A DNA stretch of 64,000 nucleotides, taken from Microcebus murinus. Its lineage: Eukaryota; Chordata; Mammalia; Primates; Cheirogaleidae. The position numbers and the translations under genes are program-made. The stretch spans positions 54,144,501 to 54,208,500 of the forward strand of contig NC_134111.1 in the NCBI RefSeq assembly GCF_040939455.1, written 5' to 3'. Positions 46,441 to 57,999 of this stretch are shown here, piece by piece. Within the stretch, counting starts at the first letter, position 1. The number at the start of each line of letters is the position of its first letter. The notes beneath the pieces were generated by a model that saw only the letters and a list, made by a program, of their open reading frames with translations, was not told the origin of the DNA and ran no database searches.

Positions 46441-47460
46441 TTGTCTATTTATTTGAAGAGAAAATGGTGACCCTGGCAATGATAAACTATAAAATCAATG
46501 GCAAACTGTAAAACTGTAAATTGTCTGTTAATGGACAGATGACAGACTGGGAGAAGATATTTGTAATGCTTAAAACTGACTGGGGGGAAACCCTGACACT
46601 GATTGTTATCTAGAATGTACAAAGAACTGCAAATTAACCAAAAAAAGATAAGAAACCCCATAGAAAAGTGCACCAAAGGTATGAAGCTCAAACAGTGGAC
46701 TGGTATCAGAAGGGGTGCTCAAATTCACTGGTAATCAGAACAACATTGACTACTGTAGACAAATTAGAATGTCAAAAATTTAGAAAACTGGATAATGCCA
46801 TGTGTTGGCAAGCATGTGAGGTTGTGGAAACTCCCACTGTTGGGGGAAGAGGAAATGAGTATGATCATTTCAGAAAGCAAGCTGGCAATCTTTATGAAAT
46901 TAAGTATGAGTAATTCTTAATGAGTAAGGTGGCAAGAGGCCCTTACTTACCCGGGATAGCAGGGAAAATCTGAGGTTCTGGCATAATTATTAATAGTGCC
47001 TATTTTCACGTCCCAAAATATTCTTAGGAAAATAAATGTTATAGCACCCAACTTCTTGCAATCCCACTTCTGAACATATACCCCAGAGAAATTTTCACAA
47101 GGGGACCATGTACAAGAGTGCCTTTTTGGCATTATTTGTAATAATGAGGGACCAAGCTTGACACCCTCCACCAGGGGAATGGACATGTCAACTACATGGC
47201 TGCATTCTACGTAGTATCATGCGGTAGATGGAGGCAATGTTTTAGATGTACGTATAACAATATGGATAAATTTTAAAAGCAAAATTACAGGGAAAAAAGT
47301 AAGAAAGAATGAGATTTAAAGCAAAATTCCATTTATCCAAATTTTAAAAACAAATTCAAATTTGTTAAATATAAAACAATGGTAGATATACAAAAATATA
47401 TACACATATCAAAAATATCAAAATGCCTTCCTGAGGGTGAGAGGCATAGAGGATGAGGAC
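46441..47460 (+). mobile_element. Old L1 LINE fragment, ORF2 end and 3' region
   Basis: 'gactgggagaagatatttg' with 'atctagaatgtacaaagaac', and further on 'ggcaagcatgtgaggttgtgg' and 'aacatataccccagag', follow the L1 ORF2 C-terminal and 3' order of old mammalian subfamilies. Between about 46905 and 47050 an unrelated stretch of some 140 bases interrupts the L1. The protein frame is destroyed. Confidence 0.7.
46905..47050. repeat. Unidentified insertion within the old L1
   Basis: The piece 'gtaaggtggcaagagg' ... 'gcataattattaatagtgcc' does not belong to the L1 order on either side. I could not identify it. It may be a short DNA-transposon remnant. Confidence 0.4.
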
Positions 47461-47854
47461 CTGAGGTGAGGAGGAATAAATAATGAAATAAGAGAAGGAT
47501 ATTGGGTAGAATTATGTGATGTGCTATAAAAAGAGGTGTAGGATTATTATAGACCTCTGCCCTTAAGGTCAAATATGAAGGGTAAAAGAATGGCTATAAT
47601 TTTAATTTCTGTCTCTGGGTAAGTAATGGAAAATTTTTCCTTTGAAAAATATGATTGTTAGCAGGAAATGATAGTTCATATATAGCAAGGCTTTTGAGTC
47701 TGTCCTGTACAACTTATTCACCAGGAAGATGGAAACTGTGGTCCAGATAATTCTATTGTCTAATAATCTCCTGATAGTAGAGCCTCTGACATTGTTATCA
47801 ATGAGTAATTCAGATTTCACAGCAAGGAGTGAAACAAATGGTATTTGTAAGGTA
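47461..47854. other. Single-copy DNA, no gene recognised
   Basis: May include further decayed L1 3' sequence. Nothing else is recognisable. Confidence 0.4.
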
Positions 47855-48290
47855 CATATTTTTAACTCTCTCCTACAACTTTCAATGGCTCCCTATTTCC
47901 TATAAAAATAAAACACCTTGACTTGGCAGTAAAGACCCTCTACCATCTGACATCAAACACCCTCTCTCATTTATTTCCTTGATTTCTCTACATTGATCCT
48001 TTGCTGTCCTGAAATGTTCCCACTGTCTCTGTCATTGCTCACACCATGTATCCTGACTGGTGAATCCTTCTATCCCTCTTCCTGTCTCAGTCTTATCACT
48101 TTCAGGACTAGTTTGAGGTGCAGATCTATAGTGCATTCCATGACCATCACAGACCCAAGTTACCTTGACTTTCTCCTTCATGCAGCTGCTATAGTGCTGC
48201 TTGAAATTATAATCACCTTTTCATACATGTGTGTTCTCTGCAGGGACTATGTTATACGCACTCAACACTCTCTTACAAATAGTCTTAAGC
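47855..48290 (+). repeat. L2 LINE 3' fragment
   Basis: 'caactttcaatggctccc', 'aaaataaaacaccttgac', 'agtaaagaccctctaccatc' and 'gctcacaccatgtatcctg' follow the L2 3' consensus ('...ccaatggctcccc...', '...aaggccctcca...'). Confidence 0.75.
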
Positions 48291-48304
48291 CTTTTAAAAA
48301 GTAT

Positions 48305-48430
48305 AATTGAATAAACATATATTGAACCCCTGCTTGGATAGTGAGGGAGGACACAAAGATTCCTGGGATCCAATTCCTGACTTCAAAAGAGCTTGTAGTC
48401 CAATGGAGAGATACGTCAATTCCCAATTCA
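48305..48430 (+). repeat. L2/MIR-type tail fragment
   Basis: 'aacatatattgaacccctgc' with 'acaaagattcctgggatc' and 'gagcttgtagtccaatgg' is the frequent ancient '...tattgagcacct... gagctcacagtct...' unit. Confidence 0.55.
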
Positions 48431-49309
48431 CCTCTTTTCAGTCTGGAGTATTCTAAGCTAAAATATTCATTGAGTGAATCTGAACTATGCAGAGGAAGTA
48501 TTAACTGAAAACTGAGAACAGAGAGTAGTGCCCTTGACTGATTTGGGCCCATGGCCTTGATTCACATGGCAGGAAAGTTTGTCACTGGGTTGTATCTCTG
48601 TGTAAGACACGAAGGCAGTAAGTAATAGAATATCCACCTAAGAACGGGCTAAATAATAGAGATATTTAATGATCTCATATATAAAGATGTTTGGGATAGG
48701 TGGTTCCATGGATGATTTAGTGACTCAACCATATTATTGAGGACCCAGCCTCTTCCTCCATTTCTACTCTGCCATTCTCAGCATGTTGACTTTGTCATCG
48801 TCAGACTTACTAAATCTTGCACATAAGGCTGTCATAGTCCTAGACTTCACATTTTTGCAAAGCCATGTTCAAAGGCAGGGTGGCAAGAAGGCTTCTCTTC
48901 AAGATCACTCTCTAATTGTCAGAGAAGGACGTATTTTCCAGAAGCTTCTAGTGGGTTTCTCCTTATATCTTATTGGCAAGACTGGGTACGTGGGCATGAC
49001 TAGCCACAAAGGGTGTTGGTTGTTTTAGTGCTATTGTAAGAGGCAGGGTTTAATAGCATGGAAGAAAGGGGAGGGGATTGATGGACAAGTAGGCAAATAA
49101 CAGGAGTCTTCCACAGGCCACAGATGTGCTGGGTTTCCCATAAACTATGAACCTTTTCTGCAATTTCATGCCACCACCTTATGGAATAAAATCATGTTCA
49201 TGAGGAACAGATTCTCACAACTGTCAGACCTGGAGTCAAGCCTCTTTTCTTTGCTGGGTGGTGGGGAATTTTCTTTCATCTATTCTTTCATTTCTTTGTC
49301 CAGCTACTC
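48431..49309. other. Single-copy DNA, no gene recognised
   Basis: Nothing beyond short open frames is visible. Confidence 0.5.
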
Positions 49310-49610
49310 ACTCATCATATATTTATTGAGCATCTAGCAGATGTTCTTACATTTTTTTATACCACAAAGCCCCTCAGCAGCAAGATGAAACCTAAGGATG
49401 CCCACTTAGAAGGTTTTTTTTAGCATTCACTAACATAAACAAAATTATAAAGGAAACCAATTAAATTGAAATATAATTTACTTTTGGACCCTGTGGCCAG
49501 GTCCTGTGCTGGTGCTAGGATATAAAATAACAGGAATTAAGGAAAGAACATTGGTTTTGTGCAGCTTAGAGCCTAGTGGAGGAGCCAGCTAAGCCAAAGG
49601 TGACTTAAGA
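49310..49610 (+). repeat. Interrupted L2/MIR-type tail fragment
   Basis: 'catatatttattgagcatc' at the left and 'ggtcctgtgctggtgctagg' through 'agcttagagcctagtgg' at the right are halves of the same ancient unit. About 150 bases of AT-rich sequence without a name separate them. Confidence 0.5.
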
Positions 49611-51359
49611 CTTGATGACTCTGATAGGGTAATTCTGGGAGCACACATGAGGACACCCAGCTCAACCTTGGTTAGGGGTGGAGGAAAAGAGAAAGATTCC
49701 TGAGTATCTAAGACAATATTCAAAGGAATTAAGCAGGAAAGAGGTAGTGGAAAATTAGTTCTGGTGAGAAAGAAAAGTAAGTGCAAAGAGAGACGGTAAG
49801 GAATTTGGAGGACAATTATAGTTCAGTATTTCTGGAGCTTAGAGGGCAAAGGGCTGGCTGGTTCTGGGGAGCTGGGCAGAGATGAGCTCAGGCCAAAACA
49901 TTCCTGAAAGAATCTGGTGCTGTGTTGAATGAGTGTATTATCTGAGGCAGCTTTGACTAGTGAAGACAAGTGACAAGATTGTAGTGACCTTGCTGGGTTT
50001 TGCTCACTGTGGCATCTGCAGTCCTCAGCACAGTGCTGTGTTAAATAATGGTTACCTCTGGGTTTCTAATTCCTAGTCCAGCATATTAAAATACATTCTG
50101 TGAGTACTCAGGCAACCATGTATGAAAACATGCTCAGTCAGTTCCTAAAACAGGATCTTCTACAACTCTTATTCCTCTCCCCCATTATATGCCTGGCTTA
50201 GAGTGGCTGCCACACCCTTCCATCTCTGGCCAAAAAAGTCAAATTGTTGGCTGCATCTGTGGGAGTAAGGCTTACAGGTGTGAATGGAGCCCAAGTTTCG
50301 AGGGCTCACCCAGGACCACGTGGGAAGTTGAGTGGGGGCACCTGCCTACGGGACCATCACACAGATTCAGGGCTCTTGCCCTACTCTGTCACCAGGCTCC
50401 ATGAAGCCATCCAACAGCTGCTTCCTTTGTCCACTTATTTCCTATAAAAGTACCAGAGTCATCATGCTCTAGGTTTCCAGAGTTTCCTTGGTTTCCTCTA
50501 ACAACAATCCCCAGAGTTCACAAAAGTGTGACTTGTGAGGTATTTCACATATTAGCATGCACCTGCCTCCCAATATTCAAGGAATGAGATAAGGATGGAC
50601 AGAACATCCAGTGGGAATAGGGAACCTAGATTACCTGAGAAGAAGTAATGACAGTCAGATGTTAGAGTTGGAAGGGAGCTTTGAATGTGGCTAGTCCAAC
50701 ATTTCCCCCTCATTGAGGACCATTTTACAGTTGAAATAAGAGAGTTGGACTTGATCATGGCAACTGTGTCCCTGATTAGGGTTGTGGAAGCTAAGTTGTC
50801 TAACCTCAAAATTTAGCATCTTGATCGCTAAGATTAATGGCTTGGAATATATGTCTTTGGACGTCCTGGCTAAGCATAAATTCTATGATTTTGAATCACA
50901 CCAAACTCTTTCAGTATATGTGAGTCTAATTCTCACTTAAATTGTAACCTTCTTAGTTCTTCCTAAGAGGGATTGACATTTAGCTGCAATTTTTAAATTG
51001 ATCCACTTTTTGTTATATGGACACTATTTTTTTATGGTTATCCTGTGATTCATGAGTCAATTTGCTGCAAAAATATCAGGTGATGTGAGTGAATTATTCT
51101 CATTTCATAGTGGAAACATAGTAGTTTTTCATTTCCCATGTCAGTTAAAATATCTTTTAGATTCTATGTTCTGCATTAAAAAAAAATCTAGCAAACATGT
51201 ACACTTTCTGTTTTGGGAATGTGTTAGATAACTTTGCACTGTGAGCAATGTGTTTGTGAGAAAGTAACAGAGCTGGGTAAAATTCACATAAGCTGGTATT
51301 CTCTATTCCAGGAGCTAAGAAATGTCATTCCAAGGGATAAAAAGATCCTGATGTCAGTA
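49611..51359. other. Single-copy DNA with one ancient SINE-like piece
   Basis: A MIR3/L3-like fragment lies at 50650-50760 ('ttagagttggaagggagc', 'ggaccattttacagttg'). Nothing else is recognised. Confidence 0.45.
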
Positions 51360-51500
51360 GCCTCCCAATTTGGTTGAATCAGAGCCCCAGCTCATCAGTT
51401 AACTTCACTGTGTCTGATCCTTCATTTGCAAAATGAGAGATAACCTAACTGACAGCCAGATAAAGAGGAATAAAGTTTGCAAAGCACTTAAGACATCTAC
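51360..51500 (+). repeat. MIR SINE
   Basis: Forward MIR traces: 'cagttaacttcactgtgtc', 'ttcatttgcaaaatgagag', 'gtttgcaaagcacttaag'. Confidence 0.7.
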
Positions 51501-54500
51501 AGAATGATTTGAAGAGAAAAAGATAATAATCCACTTGGATTATTCTTTGATGACATGGCAGATTGGCCTGGTGACATAATTTATAGGCCCTTTTCTTTGT
51601 CCACAAAAGGCTCTTAGGATCTGTGACTGTGTTTCCCTGGAATTGTACTAATTTTTGGCATGTATCAGGCCCTGACCATGACCTAGATTTTGAACAGAAG
51701 ATCAAGTGAGGCCAGATTGGACCACCAGAGTTCTCTTCCTTCGTGTTTTTCTTTACTTTTGATAAATACCACAGCACATAAATGTTTAAAAAGAAAAAAA
51801 ATATGAAAAAGGTATCTTTAAAGCAAAATCACATTTAGAAAATTTTGTTCAAAAATCCTCGCTGGTGGGCACTGAAAGCGAGCTAGTGAGCTGTTTTTTA
51901 ATATGGCAGATTATAAAAATATCAAGGGGGAAAATGTATATATTGTAATTATACAAGAAGGGATCTTATGAAGAAAGTCAGGCACAGAAATATGGATTTC
52001 CAAAATATGAAAGACATTGAGTAAAGCAGTGCAAATATTCTAGAAGTTTCTAATTAGGTTTTTGACTGTGGAATTCGCCTTTGGCTAGAGCAAGAGCCCA
52101 GCTGTTTTACAACAGGGTCTTTTGCCTCCTAGCAACATGCAGACAATGTGTGCCTTAAATAGCAAGGCTATTTTCAAGGGCTACATCTCTTGGTTGTCTA
52201 CAATTTCAATAACACATTTTCTGGAATTATAATTCATGTTGCACAGCAGTTATTTCTTTTATTGTTTATTCAAAATTTTGACTTAGCAATAAATTCTTAT
52301 GAATTTTATTTTTTGATGCATTAAGTTTAATTGGAATGCAAGACTTTCACTTTGAGGTTTTGGTATTTTTTAGAAAAAATCATTGGTCTTTAAATGGAAA
52401 GGTTTGATGGAATATTAAATTTGATGAATCATAGCAAGTGTCTGTGTTTGTTAGCTTTTATAGACCACATTAAAGAATTCATTAATAAAGTCACACTGCA
52501 TTGCTTTGAGTAGGTTCTAAAAGGTTAACGACTTGATGCAGGCTGGTGTTCTCAAGCTTTGCCATGAGGGTGGCTCGTGGCAAACTTAGTTCACTTTGAA
52601 ATTGGAATACAAAAGAGAGATTTTATTTCCTATCTCAAAGTCTAGAAATTTCTTGGTCTTCTTTCTCTTTTTCTCTTCTTCAATCATCACCCAAAATCTT
52701 ATGCATTCAGATGTACACGCTTTGAAGCTGCAGGAAACCCTGGGGGAGCAGTGGTGTCACCAGAGAGATCACCCTCCCTCCTGGCTGCTCCTACAATGAC
52801 CTTCTAGCAAGCAGAAGCTGACTCAACTATGAATCACTCATTTTGAAACAAGAGCTGTTATTGGAGAAATATATTGTTAACTGTTTGATATTTTTTCCCT
52901 TGGTGGTTCTGTTTTGGAAGACAAAATATCTACAAGGCTGCATAAGAATAACTTATACAGCCCCTATTACAGTATCATCTATCCAGAGGACACCCAATTA
53001 TGTATTTGTTGACTGACTGAATAACCACTAGATTCAAGACTCAAGGATGCATATTCTCCTATTCTGTGGCTAGGAGCATTTGGAGTAATTATTACACTTG
53101 GATTGTTTACCCCAGAGAATTTTTTAGTCAAACTTTTATTTTATGTGTTAGAGACAGCATTAAATTAAATCAGACTGGAATTGTGTGGCTGCGTTAAAAA
53201 TTTGCTCAATTGTGCAATTCCTTAATATTAAGTACAGGCTCTGGAGACACTTCATGAAAATTCATGAAATCTGTATCCTTCTCAGAGGAAACTCTTTCTT
53301 GACAAAGTCAAGTGTGAAGGTAAATTTCTCTTAAAAAAGAGACTTATCCAGTGCCTTGATTCTGTTGGGAATTGTTAGTAAAATAAATGACTCAAATTGG
53401 TTTTGTATGGGAGACAAATCAAAGCATTTCCATGGGGGTTGCAGGGCTGACCTGCAGTAGCTTAACCATTTCCTGAACAACTAGAAGCTGCTTGATTGGA
53501 TGGGTGATAGTTCCCATGTTAGTCATTGTAGAGAGAAAAAGAAAAGTTCATAAAAAAGAGGCCACCAAGGGTTATATGGCTGCAATTGTTTCCAGGCTGA
53601 AACAACTTTGTATCTGTTTATTATTGTCAGTATTTTGTTACATTGTTCTTTCAGAATCAATAAAAGCTAAACTTCCCGCATGGTTTTACTACTAAACTCT
53701 CCTGGAAGGATGCATAGTACTGAAAGTCAAGAATGGCAAAACAGGGACAGAGGCAGAACTCACGGTGATGAGTAAAATTTAAGCTGAGTTTATTTAACAA
53801 CCCTTTTCTGAGAGGAAGTTGTTCTATTAATGTAAAACATATGGAAAGATTCTTTTTTTTTTCTGTTTCTTTTTTCTTTTTTTTTTCTCTTAATGTATGA
53901 GGTAAATCTTTTCTTCAGAAGAAAAAAAAGAACAAACCCCTATAGTAGGGATGTTTTTCTTTTGACTAAGAAAGGCTATTTTTAGAAGATTCTTGACTCA
54001 ACTTTTCTATACTTCTAAGAGGTCCCAGCTGTCAGTCATCATATGAGGTTCAATTTATCCTATTTAATGGTAGTTTTTATATTTAATGCAAAGGTAGTTT
54101 TATTAAAACTAGTTTAACAAGCGTGATCTTTACATTTTTCTTTCCTCTGCATGTCTATTTTTAGCATGAGCAAAATAGACACTATTAAGTGTATAATAAT
54201 TCTTGATGTTTGCAATTCCCAGAAATAACTTTCACCAGCATTGGAGTCTAGGGTTGGACTACAGTGCTGCTAAAGTTGTGGTGTGCTGGCAAGCGTTTAA
54301 CAACCAGCTCCTGGGAGTGAGGATGTATTTGCCAATGTCCAGGGCATAAATGCTCCCCTCATGCCTAATTTGAAACTACCAGCCTTCTATTGCTGAATGA
54401 GGAGTTGGGAGGAGATGTACACAAATGGCTCTTGCCAGACAGTTATCAGTTGGCTTCAGCATGTTACTGTAGACGCCTCCCTAAGTTACATGATTATGAT

Positions 54501-54754
54501 TCTGTGATTATTTAACTGATTAGAAAAGGAGAGCTCTGTTGGTTTAATTATTTTTACCCCAAATCTATGAAAACAATTGTATGTAAGATTGGAAATACTG
54601 GCCCTTGGTATCAATATATGCTAACTTTATCCAAGCACTGCAAGAACCAGTTCTGGTACATTTCTTTTGCTAAAAGGTTTTGGTTGAAATCACCTTAACA
54701 GAATGTCCTAGGAAAGAAATTCTCTGCATGAGGAACAATAGAATGATAAATTAT
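51501..54754. other. AT-rich single-copy DNA, no gene recognised
   Basis: A T-rich low-complexity tract lies at 53851-53890. Other parts have no named repeat, RNA gene or exon. Open frames are at most 67 codons apart from a 110-codon minus-strand frame at 51445-51777 with no motif. Confidence 0.5.
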
Positions 54755-55310
54755 TATTATTAGTTTTCCCTAGCTTTATTGAGGTATAACTGACAAATAA
54801 AAATTATATATATTTAGGGTATATAATGTGGTGTTTTGATATATGTATACATTGTGAAATGATTACCACAATCAAGCTAATTAACATAGCCAACACCTCA
54901 CGTAATTACTGTTTTTTTCTGAGTATGTGGTACGAACACTTGAAATCACACTCTCAGAAAATGTTGGGTATGCATTATTATTAACTATAGTCAACTTGCT
55001 ATACATTAGGTCTCCAATACTTATTCAGCTTATAATTTATACTGTAATGTAAGATTTGTGCCGTTTGGCCAACATCTCCCCAATCCCTCCACCCCTCAAC
55101 CCTGGTAATCAACATTCTACTCTGTGTTACTCTGAGTTTGACTTTTTTTAGATTTCACATACAAGTGAAATCATGTGGTGTTTGTTTTTCTGTGTCTGGC
55201 TTATGTCACTTAGCATAACGTCCTCAAGGTTCATCCATGTTGTTGCAGATTGCAGGATTTTTCTTCTTATTTAAGACTGAATAATAGTAGAATGGTAAAT
55301 TATAAAGGGT
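54755..55310 (-). mobile_element. L1 3' end, L1MA/L1MB-like, antisense
   Basis: The plus strand reads 'gctttattgaggtataactg', 'gtgttttgatatatgtatac', 'gattaccacaatcaagc', 'ccacccctcaaccctggtaa' and 'aaggttcatccatgttg'. This is the reverse complement of the well-known L1 3' end. The insertion is 5'-truncated, and the T-rich left border was its tail. Confidence 0.9.
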
Positions 55311-56634
55311 GATCTACCTCTGAAATTTAAAAAAGTTTATTTTTTAAGATATGGTCTCATTATTGAAATCAGAGACTCTATAGAATGAGTGCATCTTTGA
55401 AGGACCCATTCATAGGGTCAATAAAAAATGATGGGCCAATGAAATCTCTGGATCTTTCATAGAGAAACAGGAAAGATAGGATCCATCTATGTGTGTGCGT
55501 GCATGTGTATCTATGTGCGTGTGTATATATGAATGTATATGTATATATGGTTAATCATATCTCTAAGGTACTTTAAAGAAAGTTATATAGAGTGAGACTT
55601 ATCATTTGCAGCTGTTTAGGAGGAATGCCTGCAATGTGAGCAGCACAGTTTTGAAGATAATAGATTTATGAGTTGCAGGAAGCCAAATGTGTGATCACTT
55701 GGACCAGAATCTGTTAAGTATCATGTTGCTATTTTTCCCCTTTCTTCTTCATCTTAGGTCACATCTCAAATATGAATGTCACCCAGAGGTTACCCAGGTG
55801 ATCTCAGGCCATCCCAAGTGTGCAGCTGTGCAGAACTTGATCTTGAAGGACAGATGGCATCAGGGAGAATTCCTTTATACCTTGCACTGGCCAGGGCTGA
55901 GTTTCTGACATTTCTGTCTACAGACAACAAAAGGCTTTCACTGCAAGCTGCTTTCTGATGCGTGCTTAAAACCAAGTCGAGCGCATTAAAAGGGTAAAGA
56001 GGCACAAATTTGCTCACTGTGCTCTGTGATGAATTAAATAAAATTTTGATGGGAGTAGATGGAAGGAGAAGTAGATTTTTAAAAATATTTATGCTCTCTT
56101 CTCCAAAAATTGGATTTAATATTTATTTCAGGCTGATTCTAATTCTCTATTCATTCCAATACACAATGTGTTTATATTATATTTTCTTTAATAAAAGACA
56201 TTTTAAATAAAATGTTTAATACAGATTATATCTAGCTGAGTTTGATCTCCCTTTCTGATCTGAATAATAGTAGGATTCTTGCAAACCTTTCTCTCAAACC
56301 TTTCCTTAGCAAAACTTAATGTCACTAGGACGTGGTATGCTTTCATGGATTCTCCTACAAATTTTTCCTTTTTCAACTAGACTGTTTTCTCAGAACTCCT
56401 TCTCTCTAGAGTTACCAAGATCCTTTGAAGTATTATCTGATTTCAGAACTAAGGCTTAACTACCTTATTTTCAGGAGACTTAAAATAACTCTTACATCCT
56501 TCTAATTTAGTACTTCATTCCACTATGTATACACTTCAGTCCTCTTCATCCATCATATTTCTGAAAAGTACAAGGCAAAATTTCTGAAATTTAGCAGTTA
56601 ATTTGATTGCTATGTGCTTGAATGAAAAAAAATA
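55311..56634. other. Single-copy DNA, no gene recognised
   Basis: A TG/TA-rich low-complexity stretch lies at 55490-55545. A good pyrimidine tract and AG ('cccctttcttcttcatcttag') end at 55758, but the following DNA gives no convincing exon. Confidence 0.45.
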
Positions 56635-56890
56635 GTAATAGCTAACATGTCTTGAGTGTTTTTACATCCCAGGCATTGTTGTAAATGCTTCATGTGCCTT
56701 TTCACTGACAGTGATTTAAAGGAGATAGGTCATATTCTTACCACCAGCCCCATTTTCCAGATGATGAAGTGGAGGCAAAGGGAGATCTTGAAAAATCACA
56801 GGACAAGTCAGTGCAGCCAGGATTTGAACTCAGCTTATGTGATTGGAAAGTCCCCATGTTTATCCATCATTCCATGCTTCACAGAAGGAT
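56635..56890 (-). repeat. MIR SINE, nearly full length
   Basis: Antisense MIR order: 'gtaatagctaacatgtcttg', 'catcccaggcattgttg', 'ccccattttccagatgatg', 'cagccaggatttgaactcag'. Confidence 0.9.
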
Positions 56891-57159
56891 CTTACAAGTT
56901 GTTTTGAAAGCTCTGTCTAACCAAGGCAGTGTGTGAGGTGGATGGAACACAGGAACAAGGGCCAAAAGATGGGCCCTTAACCTGATGTTTTTCATGAATT
57001 GGTTGTGTAAATTTGGACAAGTTGACCTCTCTGGGAAAACCTAGGCAGAAATTCATTATATTAAGTCCTTAACAAGGATCTTATTTATTTTAAATAAATA
57101 CTAAGGCTCTCAGTGGGAGGCCAATTAAGCAGAGCTTTTAGGATTAATATCAAACACAG
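56891..57159. other. Single-copy spacer, no gene recognised
   Basis: Includes a weak MIR-like phrase 'gttgacctctctgggaaaa' near 57020. Nothing else is recognised. Confidence 0.4.
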
Positions 57160-57350
57160 GTTCTGGGATCAGAAATGTGGTTGACACAGGGCTCCATGCA
57201 GGATTCATGAGTAGAGTCCCTTTTCTGCCATTCACCAGATATCAGATGGGGCCAAGTCAGTCAACCTGCCTCCATTTCCTCATCTGTAAAATACAGATAA
57301 TAAAAATCATCCATCCCAGAGGGTTATTGAGGACAGATGAACAGTGCACT
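57160..57350 (+). repeat. MIR SINE
   Basis: Forward MIR: 'aggttctgggatcagaaatg', 'cctccatttcctcatctg', 'taaaatacagataataaaa', 'gagggttattgaggacag'. Confidence 0.85.
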
Positions 57351-57351
57351 T

Positions 57352-57530
57352 AAAACACTTAGTATAACATGTATATGGTTCTATTATATATATGATCCTG
57401 TGAGGTCACTATTATTAGCTCCACTATACAGTGAATAAACTGAGGCTTAGTGAAGCTAAATAACTTGCCCAAGGTTATTCTTCTAAGTGGTAGAGTCAGC
57501 ATTCTAATCCAAGCAGATGAGTATTTAACT
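57352..57530 (-). repeat. MIR SINE, opposite orientation to its neighbour
   Basis: Antisense MIR: 'gtgaataaactgaggcttag', 'aacttgcccaaggttattc', 'taagtggtagagtcagc'. It starts directly where the forward MIR ends. Confidence 0.85.
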
Positions 57531-57740
57531 AATACAATAACTTTCCCCCAGGACAAGGAGGGCATTATATGTTGTCTATTACCTGAACTAACAGTTCTTT
57601 TTCCAGGATATCCTCCACCTTCTCACAATTCAGTAGCCAAAGGACTAAACTGGTACCCATAGACTTCTGGGATTCCCCTCCCACAGGCCCATAATCCATT
57701 GTGATTGGATAGAGCCTGCCACTATTCTGATTGGTCAGTG

Positions 57741-57778
<38 letters not shown>

Positions 57779-57990
57779 CCACCACACAGCCATCACCAAG
57801 CCTTGGTTTCCTTTTCTGGAAAACAAAAGAGGGTAAAGGAATGCAACCTCAAGTCTCCTTCTAATTTTCAAGTTCTACAGGCATGGGGCCAATCTCCTGG
57901 CCCTGTCCCACTTCCCACATGCCACATAGATAAACTTGTTTTACTAAGAGCTAATTCCTATTTAGTACACAATACTGAGAATCATAAAGA
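57531..57990. other. Single-copy DNA with a microsatellite and a MIR-type tail
   Basis: A MIR-type tail 'tctccttctaattttcaag' lies at 57853-57880. No gene is seen. Confidence 0.45.
57742..57774. repeat. (AC)n microsatellite
   Basis: About 16 uninterrupted AC units. Confidence 0.95.
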
Positions 57991-57999
57991 GGCTGGAAG

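Noticed and set aside
55687..55958. Coding exon after the pyrimidine tract at 55738-55758
   Set aside because: The open frames begin upstream of the acceptor or in other frames, there is no good donor, and the peptides have no recognisable family.
57565..57774. Minus-strand frame starting MCVCVCV
   Set aside because: It is simply the translation of an AC microsatellite.
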